From NCBI GenBank assembly GCA_963801065.1, contig CAWDDG010000003.1, forward strand, positions 124,001-188,000: a stretch of DNA of 64,000 nt. The letters run 5' to 3'. Below are positions 1 to 9,900 of this stretch, piece by piece. Within the stretch, counting starts at the first letter, position 1, and each line of letters opens with the position of its first letter. The notes under the pieces are model-generated. The model was not told where the DNA came from and searched no databases. It saw only the letters and a list, made by a program, of their open reading frames with translations. This DNA is from CAWDDG01 sp963801065 (lineage in GTDB: Bacteria; Actinomycetota; Actinomycetes; Jiangellales; Jiangellaceae). The translations under genes were made by a program, and so were the position numbers.

Positions 1-414
1 CCGGAGCGAGAAGCCCTCCATGAGGATCGCCGCGATCAGCACGGCGATCGGCACCCACCACCACTGGCTCTCGAGCAGCTCGTTCGGGTGCCCGTCGCGG
101 GTTTCCTCGTACTTGTGGAACGCCTCGTAGAGCGCGAACAGGCCACCGACCGAGAAGAGCACGATCGAGACGATGAACGCGTAGACGTAGCGGACCCGGC
201 CGTAGCCGAAGGGATGCTCTGGCGTCGCCTCGCGGGTGGCCCTGCGTCCGCCCACCAGGAGCAGGACCTGGTTGCCGGCATCGGCGACCGAGTGGACCGA
301 CTCGGCGAGCATCGACGACGCCCCGGTCAGCAGCCATGCGATGAACTTCGTGATCGCGATGCCGGTGTTGGCGAGCAGGGCCGCGACGACCGCCCTGGTT
401 CCGTGGCCAGCCAT
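1..414 (-). CDS. Cation diffusion facilitator (CDF) transporter, 3' part cut by window edge
   Basis: Only the first 138 residues are present; the gene runs off the left edge. The protein starts MAGHGTRAVVAALLANTG and carries the CDF metal-site motif HSVAD at residues 41-45 in transmembrane helix 2, followed by HPFGYGR at 67-73, another family hallmark. Hydrophobic segments near residues 10-30, 78-95 and 118-135 fit the first CDF helices. Family members export divalent metals (Zn, Fe, Mn, Co) across the plasma membrane using the proton gradient; which metal cannot be told here. It lies 34 nt downstream of manA on the same strand and could be co-transcribed. The ATG at 414 gives the usual CDF N-terminus. 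Confidence 0.9.
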   Translation of the reverse strand, partial: MAGHGTRAVVAALLANTGIAITKFIAWLLTGASSMLAESVHSVADAGNQVLLLVGGRRATREATPEHPFGYGRVRYVYAFIVSIVLFSVGGLFALYEAFHKYEETRDGHPNELLESQWWWVPIAVLIAAILMEGFSLR

Positions 415-448
415 GCCGGGCTACCTTCCGCTCGGGATCGGGCGATGG

Positions 449-1643
449 TCATCCTGCCGTACTCGAACGCCCCTTGGCGGTCGTCACGACGAACGCTATC
501 CCGGTGCCGAGCAGCGCAATCTGCTCACGCTCAGCCGGGACGAACACCGAAGCGCCCTTGGACAGCTCGGTGGTGCGCCCGTCGACGGTCAACCGGGCGC
601 GACCCCCGGTGACCAGCACGATCCGAGGCTCCCTGCCCGCGAGCACGACGGGCCCCGGAGCCAGCCGGAGCCGGAGAAGCCGGAACTCCGCGACATCGGC
701 CACCGCATACTCGTCGCCCGCCGATGTCCGGATCGGCGTCAGGCGAAGCTCGGGGGCCGGCTCGTAGACCAGGACGCGAAGCACCTCGGGCACGTCCACG
801 TACTTCGGTGTGAGCCCGGCTCGCAGCGTGTTGTCGGAGCTGGCCTGGGCCTCGACGGCGGCGCCGCGCAGGTAGGCGTGTGGGGTTCCTGGAGGCACGA
901 AGCACGCCTCGCCCGGGCGTAGGCGCACGGGTTCGAGTAGCAGCGCCAACAGGAGCCCGCGGTCGCCGGGATACAGCTGGGCGATCCGGGACATCGTCGC
1001 GAAGGGGTCGACGCTCGCCCGCTCGGCGCACGAGGCAGCCACCCGGTCGACGATCCCGGCGGACCGGTCCGGCTCGAGTCGAAGCACCCAGCGCACGACA
1101 TCGGCGATGCCGTGCGGCCCGGCCAGCGCGCCGATGGCGTCGTCGAGGCCTGGGACCCCGAGCTGCTCGAGCAACGCGGCCGCGTCGGCCGGGCCGCGGA
1201 ACCCCAGCAGGGCCTCGAAGTCCGAGAGGGCGACGACGAGCTCCGGCTTGTGGAAGGGGTCCCGATAGGACCGGTGCGGGCGCGTCCAGCGGCACGCCGG
1301 CCGCGTTCTCGGCGTCGTAGCCTGCCCGGGCCTGCCCTGCTGTCGGATGAGCCTGGATCGACAGCGGCCGCTCGACCGCCAGCACCTTGAGCAGAAAGGG
1401 CAGCCGCGGCCCGAACCGGGCGACGACCTCGTCGCCCAGCATGCGCGCAGGGTCCTCGTTGATCAGCTCGTCCAAGGGCACCGAGCCGGCGTCCGTCTGT
1501 GCGTGCGACGGCGCGCCGCCGTGGGCGCCGATCCAGAGCTCAGCCTGCGGTTCGCCGGTCGGGGCGACGCCGAGCAGCTCCGGGATCGCCGTGGTGGAGC
1601 CCCAGGCATAGGAGCGGACCTGGTTCTCGAGCAGGTACGTCAC
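449..1643 (-). CDS. manA: Mannose-6-phosphate isomerase (ManA), apparent single frameshift
   Basis: Type I phosphomannose isomerase, interconverting fructose-6-P and mannose-6-P at the head of GDP-mannose synthesis. The N-terminal half reads QVRSYAWGS and the zinc-site region QAHPTAGQA in one frame. The rest (RSYRDPFHKPEL with the zinc-binding HKPE, then PPGTPHAYL) reads in another frame. The frames meet at about 1271-1282, where one base appears to be extra. Joined, the product is about 397 aa, the normal family length, and no other damage is seen, so a sequence error is more likely than a pseudogene. I chose the GTG at 1643 over the upstream GTG at 1676 because a TAGGCT box lies exactly 7 nt before it and the Y-A-W-G region then begins near residue 10, as in the family. 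Confidence 0.88.
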
Positions 1644-1650
1644 GTCGCCG

Positions 1651-1656
1651 AGCCTA
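1651..1656 (-). promoter_or_regulatory. Candidate leaderless -10 box of manA
   Basis: TAGGCT on the minus strand ends 7 nt before the GTG at 1643. This TANNNT-7-start layout recurs at five other genes here and matches the known actinobacterial leaderless promoter pattern. Confidence 0.55.
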
Positions 1657-1766
1657 GGGTTCGGCGGGTCCTTCACCAGGCCCGGGCGCGTGCTTCACCA
1701 GGCATGCAGAGGGTGTCACATCAGCCATGACGGTTTCATGTTCGCCGCGATCTTCGGGTGGGCCGG

Positions 1767-1857
1767 TTGGCACGCTCACCCGCTGCTGATGGCACGCTGG
1801 ACCGCTGCTCAACCGCCCGACTTGTCCCCGTATGTGGAGCGGTCCAGCGTGCCATAC
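1767..1857 (+). repeat. Intergenic repeat R1, copy 1
   Basis: About 91 bp element with TGGCACGC twice (from 1768 and 1790) and the inverse GCGTGCCA at its right end (1847-1854), so it can fold on itself. It matches the reverse complement of 59290-59381 closely (roughly 85 percent by eye) and a more diverged copy at 13659-13750. It sits between the 3' end of the tobH-like gene and the 5' end of manA. The rest of the 1677-1905 gap shows no gene. Confidence 0.8.
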
Positions 1858-1905
1858 GCGCTTGGAGGGGGCGACACCAAGCCCGGATCCCGGCGCCGCG
1901 GCGCG

Positions 1906-2922
1906 TCAGGGGGCTGGCCGGCCGAGGCCCAGCGCCAGGTACGCCGCCGCGAACCGCCCCGTCGCGAGCAGCGCCGCGAACCGGCCGACGTCGGGCCCCT
2001 CCGCTGCGCGGACCTGGTGCACGCGCACCGCGGCGCGCTCCGCCGCACCGAGCACCCGGTCCCGCTCGATCCGGATGCTGGGCGAGTCGGCACCGTCGTC
2101 GAGCACGAGCAGCGACGGCCGGGACATGGCCACGCCCTCCTCGAAGGGATCGGCGAACGGGTCGGCCTCGGGCGCCCGCTCCAGCAGCGGCACCAGCTGC
2201 CCAGCGTCGCCGGCGATCGCGGGCCGTCCGCACGCCGCGCGCAATGCCTCGGCCACCCGGCGTGCGGCCCGAGCCGCAAGCACCGATCCGCCCCAGACGA
2301 CCGGCACGTCGTCGGCGAGGGCGAGCGCGATCTCCTTGGCCGGGTTGAGGTCCACCGGGTTGGACGCCGCGCACCTGATGGCGACGTCGTCGAGGGCATC
2401 CGCCACCGGCTCTGCCTCGACCTCGGGCCCCAGGCCGAGCAGGTGCAGCGCACGGAGCACGGGCACGGCGAGCGCTGTGGCATCCGTCGTCGCCGCCGGC
2501 AGGAGCGTGGTGCTCCGGCCCGCGGCAGCCTTCGCCAGCGCAGAGTCCGGCGGTGCGGCCACGAGCAGTGAGCACCCGCGGCGGACAGCCTCCGCGACGA
2601 GCATGAGCGCGTCGTTGTCGCTCTCGTCCACCGACATCATGACGACGAGGTCGATGGGCCCGGCCCACCCGGGCAGGCCAGGGTGGGGCCAGGCGACGAA
2701 CGGGACAGGGCAGACCGGTTCCAGGACGGCACGGAACAGCCGGCCGTCGGCGCCGCCGGCGATCACCGCCCGTGGGCGGTCCTGCGCGCTGAGCTGGGCC
2801 AAGGCCTCGGCCACCGCAGCGTCGACGCGGCGCACCTCGGCGCCCCACCCCGCCACCTCGCGCAGTGCCGGGTCGATCGACTCCAGCGCGGCTGGGTCGT
2901 CCAGGGCGGCGTCGACGAACAC
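1906..2922 (-). CDS. TobH-like SIS-domain protein (phosphosugar isomerase-like)
   Basis: 338-aa protein of the actinobacterial TobH / Rv3256c type, related to bifunctional phosphoglucose/phosphomannose isomerases. A sugar-isomerase (SIS) fold is suggested by the central segments IDLVVMMSVDESDNDALMLV (about 90-110) and the C-terminal segment PVVWGGSVLAARAARRVAEAL, which resembles the PGI/PMI C-terminal domain. No catalytic residue can be assigned with confidence, so the substrate is unknown; a phosphosugar is implied by its place between manA and pmmA. The GTG start at 2922 lies only 3 nt after the stop of the Trm112-like gene, so the two are probably translated together. Confidence 0.82.
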   Translation of the reverse strand: MFVDAALDDPAALESIDPALREVAGWGAEVRRVDAAVAEALAQLSAQDRPRAVIAGGADGRLFRAVLEPVCPVPFVAWPHPGLPGWAGPIDLVVMMSVDESDNDALMLVAEAVRRGCSLLVAAPPDSALAKAAAGRSTTLLPAATTDATALAVPVLRALHLLGLGPEVEAEPVADALDDVAIRCAASNPVDLNPAKEIALALADDVPVVWGGSVLAARAARRVAEALRAACGRPAIAGDAGQLVPLLERAPEADPFADPFEEGVAMSRPSLLVLDDGADSPSIRIERDRVLGAAERAAVRVHQVRAAEGPDVGRFAALLATGRFAAAYLALGLGRPAP

Positions 2923-2925
2923 CGG

Positions 2926-3093
2926 TCAGGCCTGGCGGGCTTCGTCGACCAGGAGCACCGGGATGTCGTCGCGCACCGGGTAGGCCAGGCCGCATCCGGT
3001 GCAGACGAGCTCGCTGGCTTCGTCGTCGGCACGCAACGAGGCATGGCATGCGGGGCAGGCGAGGATCTCCAGCAGAGCCGGATCGAGCTTCAT
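2926..3093 (-). CDS. Trm112/UPF0434-like zinc-ribbon protein
   Basis: A 55-aa protein starting MKLDPALLEILACPACHASL. Two CxxC knuckles are visible, CPAC at residues 13-16 and CTGC at 31-34, followed by YPVRDDIPVLL, the signature of the Trm112 / YcaR family. Eukaryotic Trm112 is a methyltransferase activator; in bacteria the role is unsettled. It lies between pmmA (12 nt upstream) and the tobH-like gene (3 nt downstream), the same position it has in other actinobacteria, implying an operon pmmA - trm112-like - tobH-like. Confidence 0.88.
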   Translation of the reverse strand: MKLDPALLEILACPACHASLRADDEASELVCTGCGLAYPVRDDIPVLLVDEARQA

Positions 3094-3105
3094 CGCGATC
3101 TCCTG

Positions 3106-4476
3106 TCAGTTCGCGCCGCGGACGAGCTGCAGGACCTCGTCGCGGACGTTCTCCATGGTGGCGCGGTCCGTGGCCTCTGCGTTCAGGCGGAGCAGGGGTT
3201 CGGTGTTCGATGCGCGCACATTGAACGACCAGTCGGCGTGCTCGACCGTCAGCCCGTCGAGATGATCGATGCCGACGCCAGGACGCCCGGTGAAAGCCGT
3301 CTCGACCGCGGCCATCGTCGCGGACTGGTCGTCGACCCTGTTGTTGATCTCGCCCGAGGAGACGTACCTCTCGTACGACATGAGCAGGGACGACAACGGC
3401 GTGCCGTCGGGCTCCGAGCCCAGGGCGGCCAGGGTGTGCAGCGCGGCGAGCATTCCGGAGTCGGCCCGCCAGAAGTCGCGGAAGTAGAAATGGCCGGAGT
3501 GCTCGCCGCCGAAGATCGCGCCGGTCTCGGCCATCGTCTGTTTGATGAACGAGTGGCCCACGCGCGTGCGCACGGGCGACCCGCCGTGCTCGCGCACGAT
3601 CTCGGGCACTGCCCTCGACGTGATCAGGTTGTGGACCACCGGCGATCCCGGTACCCGGGCCAGCTCGCGGACGGCGATCAGAGCTGTGAGCGTCGACGGG
3701 TTCACCGGCTCGCCCCGCTCGTCGACGACGAAGCACCGGTCGGCGTCGCCGTCGAACGCGAGCCCGAGGTCCGCTCCGTGCTCGACGACAGCGGCCTGCA
3801 GGTCGCGCAGGTTGGCAGGGTCGATCGGGTTGGCCTCGTGGTTCGGGAACGTGCCGTCGAGCTCGAAGTACAGCTGGACGACCGTGAGGCCTGGGACGTC
3901 GAGCACCGACGGGACGGTGTGGCCGGCCATGCCGTTGGCGGCGTCGACGACGACCGTGAGTGGACGGATGCCCGACAGGTCGACCAGGCCGCGCAGGTAG
4001 GCCGCGTAGTCGGCGAGCACGTCGCGGTGCTCCACCGTGCCGGGCGTGCCGGCCGCCGGGAAGGAACCGGCCTCGGCAAGCTCACGGACCTGCGCCAGCC
4101 CGGTGTCCTGGCCGACTGGCGCTGCGCCCTCGCGGCAGAGCTTGATGCCGTTGTACTGCGCGGGATTGTGGCTTGCGGTGAACATGGCTCCGGGAAGTCC
4201 CAGGCTTCCGCTCGCGAAGTACAGCTGGTCGGTCGATGCGAGGCCGATGTGGACGACGTCGGCACCGCGGGCCGTGACTCCGTCGGCAAACGCGCCGGTG
4301 AGCGGCGCCGACGACGGGCGCATGTCGTGACCGACGACGACGGCGCCGGGACCCTCGAGGACGCCGAGGACGTCGACGACTGCTCCTCCGACATTGCGCG
4401 CGACGTCCTCGTCGAGCTCGTCGGGCACGATTCCGCGGATGTCGTACGCCTTGACGATGGCAGCGAGATCACGCAC
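3106..4476 (-). CDS. manB: Phosphomannomutase / phosphoglucomutase
   Basis: Converts mannose-6-P to mannose-1-P (possibly also the glucose pair), feeding GDP-mannose for mannolipids and glycans in the cytoplasm. All four alpha-D-phosphohexomutase signatures are present in 456 aa: TASHNP with the phosphoserine S102, the metal loop DGDADR at 242-247, the sugar-recognition loop GEHSGHFYF at 324-332 and the phosphate-binding RASNTEP near 430. Length is normal. The GTG start at 4476 has a TAGGGT box 7 nt upstream and no Shine-Dalgarno, so it is probably leaderless. It heads a likely operon with the Trm112-like and TobH-like genes. Also called pmmA in mycobacteria. Confidence 0.96.
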   Translation of the reverse strand: MRDLAAIVKAYDIRGIVPDELDEDVARNVGGAVVDVLGVLEGPGAVVVGHDMRPSSAPLTGAFADGVTARGADVVHIGLASTDQLYFASGSLGLPGAMFTASHNPAQYNGIKLCREGAAPVGQDTGLAQVRELAEAGSFPAAGTPGTVEHRDVLADYAAYLRGLVDLSGIRPLTVVVDAANGMAGHTVPSVLDVPGLTVVQLYFELDGTFPNHEANPIDPANLRDLQAAVVEHGADLGLAFDGDADRCFVVDERGEPVNPSTLTALIAVRELARVPGSPVVHNLITSRAVPEIVREHGGSPVRTRVGHSFIKQTMAETGAIFGGEHSGHFYFRDFWRADSGMLAALHTLAALGSEPDGTPLSSLLMSYERYVSSGEINNRVDDQSATMAAVETAFTGRPGVGIDHLDGLTVEHADWSFNVRASNTEPLLRLNAEATDRATMENVRDEVLQLVRGAN

Positions 4477-4483
4477 GGCGTGA

Positions 4484-4489
4484 ACCCTA
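4484..4489 (-). promoter_or_regulatory. Candidate leaderless -10 box of phosphomannomutase
   Basis: TAGGGT on the minus strand, exactly 7 nt before the GTG at 4476; no purine-rich ribosome site lies between. Confidence 0.55.
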
Positions 4490-4519
4490 TCGCCGGACCG
4501 GATCCCGGTCGGCCAGCCG

Positions 4520-4870
4520 CTACGCCTCCGGGCTGTGCAGCACGCGCAGGTGTCCTCGACGCCCGACCTCGCTCACGCGGAGTCCGTCGACCGGCTGCGG
4601 CCGAGCGGCCTCGCGCACGGCGTCGGCCAGCGCCAGCAGATCGTCGCTGCTCGGGCCGACTGCCGCGGGATCGGGAGTGAGCCTGATGACCTCCCAGCCA
4701 CGAGGAGCGACGAGGCGATGCGAGTGCTCCGCGCACAGGTCGTAGCAGTGGGGTTCCGCGTAGGTCGCCAGCGGGCCGAGAACGGCGGTCGAGTCGGCAT
4801 AGACATAGGTGAGCGTCGTCACCGCGGGACGGCTGCAGGCAGACCGGGAACAGCGACGGGTGGGGCTCAC
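4520..4870 (-). CDS. DUF3499 family protein
   Basis: A 116-aa protein of the actinobacteria-specific DUF3499 family (Rv3258c-like). It starts SPTRRCSRSACSRPAVTTLT and contains YVYADSTAVLGPLATY and YDLCAEHSHRL; the cysteines CSRSAC near the N-terminus and the CAEH pair look like a small zinc-binding site. Function is not known. I reject longer upstream reading because a TAACGT box sits 7 nt before the GTG at 4870 and the family begins with the Cys-rich segment. It is transcribed divergently from the Zincin_1-type gene, and both start codons have their own TANNNT box in the 94-nt gap. Confidence 0.88.
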   Translation of the reverse strand: MSPTRRCSRSACSRPAVTTLTYVYADSTAVLGPLATYAEPHCYDLCAEHSHRLVAPRGWEVIRLTPDPAAVGPSSDDLLALADAVREAARPQPVDGLRVSEVGRRGHLRVLHSPEA

Positions 4871-4877
4871 GATCCGA

Positions 4878-4883
4878 ACGTTA
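4878..4883 (-). promoter_or_regulatory. Candidate leaderless -10 box of the DUF3499 gene
   Basis: TAACGT on the minus strand, 7 nt before the GTG at 4870. Confidence 0.55.
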
Positions 4884-4951
4884 GCGCGACTCGGCCACCT
4901 CTCGACCCCGGCGCGCCATGCCGGACCACGACACTCGCTCGGACCCGCGGC

Positions 4952-4957
4952 TACGCT
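4952..4957 (+). promoter_or_regulatory. Candidate leaderless -10 box of the Zincin_1-type gene
   Basis: TACGCT, 7 nt before the GTG at 4965; it faces the TAACGT box of the divergent DUF3499 gene about 70 bp away. Confidence 0.55.
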
Positions 4958-4964
4958 GCCAGAC

Positions 4965-5426
4965 GTGAGCCGACGACCCAGGCCCCGGCGCGACGCCCGG
5001 CCGGTTTCGGGGACGCACAGGAACCGGCACGGCCGTGGCCTCCGGGGGCCGCTGGCGCCGGCCGGCTCGCCGCTCTCCCGAAGCAGGGCCCAACGGTTCG
5101 ACGAGCTCGTGCTCGAGGCCGTGGAACGTCTCGACCGGCGCTGGCGTGAGCAGCTCACCCGGGTCGAGTTCGCCGTCGAGGACATCCCGGCGCTGGACGA
5201 CTGGAATCGCGACTGGGTGCCGTTGGCTCGCACGTTCGCCGCCGTCGGTGCGTTGCCCGCGCGGGTCGTCGTCTACCGCCGGCCGGTCGAGACGCGGGCC
5301 CCGACGCCTCGGCAGTTGCGGCTCCTTGTGGCAGACATGGTCGCCGAGCAGGTGGCCGAGCTGTTCGGCGTCCAGCCGGAAGAGGTAGACCCGAGGTACG
5401 GCCTGGGTGGCGCTCCCGAGGACTGA
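4965..5426 (+). CDS. Zincin_1/metallopeptidase-family protein without HExxH
   Basis: A 153-aa protein resembling the PF06262-type metallopeptidase family next to DUF3499 in actinobacteria (Rv3259-like). A basic N-terminus (residues 1-40) is followed by RFDELVLEAVERL, VEFAVEDIP and RVVVYRRPVETRA, matching the family layout. Where other members have the zinc motif HExxH, this protein reads VAEQVAELFG (about residues 129-138), so both metal-binding histidines are missing and proteolytic activity is doubtful. Start chosen at the GTG at 4965, 7 nt after a TACGCT box; the open frame upstream of it lacks family similarity. Confidence 0.8.
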   Translation: MSRRPRPRRDARPVSGTHRNRHGRGLRGPLAPAGSPLSRSRAQRFDELVLEAVERLDRRWREQLTRVEFAVEDIPALDDWNRDWVPLARTFAAVGALPARVVVYRRPVETRAPTPRQLRLLVADMVAEQVAELFGVQPEEVDPRYGLGGAPED

Positions 5427-5479
5427 AGGCCTGCTGTCGCCTGCTCCGTGGACCGAACGCTCCGCGAGTACGGGACCGG

Positions 5480-6979
5480 TCAGCGCTCGATGGGGCCGGC
5501 CGGGGCCAAGCCGGTGGGGAGCTCGGCTGCGACCTCGGGCACCTGGACCGTGACCGCCGGCGCCACCAGCGGCATCAGGTCCAGCAGCGCACCGTCGTCG
5601 TCGGTGCCCACAATCTCGCGCGTGACGACGATCGTTCCGGGCTCCGCAGGTTCGACCACGACGGTCGCCCACGACGCCCCGGACGGAAGCTCCACGGCAA
5701 CCTGGGCGGTGCTGCCCCCGGGCACGTCGATCGTCTGGTCGGTCGCGACCGTACCGTCGGCAGCGAGAGTACGCACCTGCGCGCGAGCGGGGAGTTCGCC
5801 GACGTTGCCGACGAGCAGGCTGGTCGTCAGCCCGGACCCGGACCGGCCGAGCACGGCCGGCGCCGGGCCTTCGAGCGGTGCGGTCGCGGCCGTGTACGCA
5901 AGCTCGGGCAGGCCGTCGGCTGCCGTGTCGACCACCCGCACGGCCGCCGTGACGGGAGCGTCGCTCTCCAGCGACACCGACACGGGCACCTCACCCGCGG
6001 CGTCGCCGATGGGCACCTCGAGGACGGTGCCGGCGGTCACGGTCAGAACGTCCTGGCCGACCGGGCTGAACGGCCCGTCGGTACCTAGCAGCCGCAGCGC
6101 GACGATCGCATCGGTGTCGCCCGGCGCAAGAACCCGCAGGACACGTTGACCGTGGCCGGGGACACCGGGAACGACGACGCGCGTCGCCGGGGCCACCGCC
6201 TCCGGGACCATGCTGACTCCCTGCGGTTGGAGGCCGTCGCTCTCACGGACCTCCAGCGCCGCCGCGACCCGCCCCTGTGACGCCACTACGCGGACAGCGA
6301 CCTGCGCGGAGCCGGGGTCGAGCGCGTCCAGGAGAAGGATCTGCTGGCCCTGTGCGGGTACGGCGATGTCCCGGGTCGCGGGAGCGTCGACGGGTCCCGA
6401 TTCGTTCCAGACCGACACGTCGACCACGGCCGGTACGTTCGTCGGGTTGGACAACACCAGCCGCCCCCGGCGGCCGACCTCGCCAGAGCCGCCGACGAAC
6501 CAGTGCTCACGTGCCGGTGCCGAGCAGCGGCCGTTGACGAGCCCGCGGAAGTCGGGTCCCTGCGCCAGCATCGCCTGCTCTGCCGCAAGCCCGGGCGCCA
6601 GTGCGCCGACCGCGCGCACCGTGTAGCCCGAAGCCGTCGCCGTGTCGACCTCCGCGGCAGCGAGCACGCCCGGTGCCGTCGCAGAGAGCAGCGTCGTCGC
6701 CTCCACGTCGGTACCGAGCAGCGGCTGGACGACGACGGGTTCCGGCTCGGCCTCGGACTGCTCCGACGCTGCGCCGCCGAGCGGCAGCACACCGACGTGC
6801 GAGACGGCTCTGGGCTCGCCACCGATGTACGGGCACACGGCGGTGGAACGGACGACGGGCTCCAGCTGCCCGGGCCGGTCCCGCACGACGGAGTCCGGTG
6901 GGCCCACGAAGGCGGCGACACCCAGGACGACGGCCACCCCGACGGGTACCCACAGGGCTGTGCTCACACGGCGGTTCAC
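5480..6979 (-). CDS. DUF5719 family secreted/membrane-anchored protein
   Basis: A 499-aa protein with one N-terminal hydrophobic segment (residues 7-26, TALWVPVGVAVVLGVAAF) that may be a signal anchor, followed by an extracytoplasmic part rich in Val, Ala and Gly with beta-sandwich-like repeats (VVDVSVWNESGPV, VALRLLGTDG, TSLLVGNVGELPA). It fits the DUF5719 family of actinobacteria, whose function is unknown. The GTG start overlaps the stop of the upstream giant glycosyltransferase by 4 nt (GTGA), so the two are translationally coupled and may work together at the cell surface. Confidence 0.8.
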   Translation of the reverse strand: MNRRVSTALWVPVGVAVVLGVAAFVGPPDSVVRDRPGQLEPVVRSTAVCPYIGGEPRAVSHVGVLPLGGAASEQSEAEPEPVVVQPLLGTDVEATTLLSATAPGVLAAAEVDTATASGYTVRAVGALAPGLAAEQAMLAQGPDFRGLVNGRCSAPAREHWFVGGSGEVGRRGRLVLSNPTNVPAVVDVSVWNESGPVDAPATRDIAVPAQGQQILLLDALDPGSAQVAVRVVASQGRVAAALEVRESDGLQPQGVSMVPEAVAPATRVVVPGVPGHGQRVLRVLAPGDTDAIVALRLLGTDGPFSPVGQDVLTVTAGTVLEVPIGDAAGEVPVSVSLESDAPVTAAVRVVDTAADGLPELAYTAATAPLEGPAPAVLGRSGSGLTTSLLVGNVGELPARAQVRTLAADGTVATDQTIDVPGGSTAQVAVELPSGASWATVVVEPAEPGTIVVTREIVGTDDDGALLDLMPLVAPAVTVQVPEVAAELPTGLAPAGPIER

Positions 6980-9900
6980 GTGTCGCCCTCGTTGCGCTTG
7001 CGCCGGCCCTTGGCGCGCCGGCCGCCTCGAGCCGGCCGCCGGCCGCTCGGGTCCGCGGGCTGCTCCGTGGCCTCGGCCGCGTGGTCGCCGGCCGGCGTGG
7101 CCCGGCGGCGACCGGGTCCTCGGCCAGCGGCCCTACGGCCGACGTAGGGGCCTTTCTCATTTCCCGCGTCGGCCGGGTCGGCGGCCTCGGATCGGCGCCG
7201 CGGACGCTCCCGTGCCGACAGATCGGTGGACCGGTCGGTTTGCCCAACAGGCCAGACCGGCACCTCGGCCGTCGTGTTCGAGCGCTGCGGCGGGCCCTCC
7301 GGCGGAAGCGGCGTGGCCGGCGCGGCCGGGCGCCGACGCGACTGCACCGGCGCGGCCACTACCGCGCCGGCCGGTACCAGGTCTGCGGCTGGGGTCGCCT
7401 CGTACACGGGCATCTCCACCGACGTGGGCTCGTCGGGATCGAGGTCGGCGGCGCCGTCGACCGAGCCCCGCACACGGCGCATGCCAGGCAGAGCCAGCAC
7501 CACGGCGAGGACGACAGCGACGAGCTGAGCCGTGAGCCATCCGGTCCTCTCGGCACCGCGATGGGTGATCTCGATCTCGCCACCGTCGGCCGGCACGGTG
7601 AAGCCCTGTGCCCAGCCGTCGACGGTGACCGGCTCGAGCTCCTGGCCGGCGAACGTGGCACGCCACCCCGGGTCCGCGCGTTCGGCGAGCACGAGCTGAC
7701 GGTCTGCTGGGCCGGGCGGGATCACCCCGGCAGCGCCGACCTCGGTGCTGGGTACCGTCACGGGGCCGTTCACACCGCCGAGCACGGTGACCCGGGCGAT
7801 CTTGCCGCTGACCTGCCACATCGCGGCACCTTCAGGCGCGCTCGCCCGCACCAGCCCGGGCACGGTGTCGAGGACATCGACCAACTCTGCGTCCGCTGGT
7901 GCCGGCAGGTACACGTAGCGCGCGGCGAAGGGGGCCAGCGATGTCGCGTCGGCCCCACCGCGGTCGGACACGAGATCGCCGACGACCACGTCGAGTGCCG
8001 CGTTCTGTTCCGGAGCCGGGCCCGTCTCGGCGTCGCCGAGCCGGGGACCGGACTGGCGGAGCAGTGCGTAGGTGACCCGGCCGTCGTCAGCCCGGCTGAG
8101 CACCAGGGTGCGGACCCGCTCGGGCCGCGCGCCTTCGTCGACCACGTACGCCGGGAGCACCGTCGGGTCGCGTCGCTCGATCGGGTCGTCAGCACCACGG
8201 ACCAGCCACCATGCCGCGCCCACCAACGGCGTGGCTGCGGCCAGGACCACAACGACGACGGCAACAGGCTGACGCCAACCGAAGCTGGCTCCGGACAGAC
8301 GCTGCCGGGCACCCTCCGCGCCGAGGGCGCCCGCGACGAGCAGCCCGCCGGCGACAAGCACCGTCGGGTACCCCGGCCAGCCCGCGACCGGCGTCTCGAG
8401 CGTCGGCCCGGTCACCGGCAGCCGGGAGACGACGAGCCCCAGTACGAGCGCGGCGCCGGCGACCGTCCAGCCGGCGAGAACCGCCACCCGGCGGTCCGGT
8501 CGGAACAGCGCCGCCCATGCGGCGAGCACCACGCCCAGGCCCAGCCAGACCGGGGCGATCCCCGGCCCACCGGGGTGCTGGAGCAGGACCGCCCACGGCG
8601 CGAGAGCCGAGTCGGACAGGTCAGGCCCCGGAACACCCGCCTCGGTGACGAGGAGCACAGGCTCGCGGAGCACCTGCGCCGTCCACGGCGCGAGCACGAC
8701 CGGCGTGACTGCCAACGCGGCGACGATCCGCAGGACCGAGCCCCGGTCGCCGTACACCGTCGCGATCGCGACCATGGCGACCACGAGCGCGACCACCCAG
8801 GCCAGCGGCACGAACGCCGCCGTGACCGCGAGGAGCAGTCCTGCGCTCCACGCGGCCCGGAACGGCCCGGGCCGGCCCGGCGGGCCCAGCGTACGGGCGA
8901 GGGCCAGCACGATCAGCGGTGTGAGCACGGTCGCCACCGCGGTGCCCAACCGGCCGGCGGCGATCGCGCCGGTCGTGGCCGGCAGCAGCGCGTACGTGGC
9001 CGCGGCCCACAGCCGCAGCCATCGCGACGCGACGACCCGGCGAATCAAGAGGTAGGCGGTCAGGCCGGCGAGCGGGACGGACCCGATGAGCATGACGTCG
9101 ACGGCGAACGAGGGGCTGCGGAACACCGATCCGAGGACGGCCACGACCGCGAGGTACGGCGGAGCGGCCGTCGGACTGCCGAGCCCGACACCGTGCCAGG
9201 CCTGCGTGTAGGTGGACCACAGATCGGCGGCACCGCCCGGAGCCGGCAGCAGCGCACCACCGGTCAGGCGACCGCCGCCGATCAGGCCGCGGGACGCGAC
9301 CAGCGTGAGCAGGACCAGTCCGCCCACCAGGAGCACCGAGGGCCTGGTGACCGCCCGGAGCAACAGCGACTCCGCCTCGACCGGCTCGTCGTCGTCGTCC
9401 GTTCCGGGGGTCGCGGCGCGACTACGGCCCGGCAGGTCGTAGCCGCTGCCGGTTCCGGTGAGGAGCCCGAGGACGGTGTCGCCGGCGTGCCGGAGCTGCT
9501 GGCCGCGCGGCGGGAAGAACTTGCGGAGGTCGGCCTGGGCGACCCGCCGGGTGCGCGCCCTCGCCCGTCGTGCGCTGATCATCCGCACCGGCCGTCCCAC
9601 GACGGCCAGCACCGCGAACATCTCCTCGGCGGCGAGCGCGGGTTGCTTTCCGAACAGGAAGCCGACCGCACGGGCCAACCCGCCGAGCACCACGCGGATG
9701 AAGACGAACGGGAATCTCGCCGCCGGTGCGTTGGCCAGCAGCACGTGCAGCGCGTTCCGCCGGTCGACCAGATGGGCCCGGTCGTGGGTGGCCCCGAGAC
9801 GCCGGCTGCCGTGCGCGGCCGCCTCGGCGTGGTAAACGACGGCCTCCGGATGGACAACGACGAGATGACCGGCAAGGTTGACCCGCCAGCCGAAATCGAC

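Noticed and set aside
2683..4680. 665-aa plus-strand frame over pmmA
   Set aside because: Antisense to a clear phosphomannomutase and composed of His/Arg/Asp-rich random sequence.
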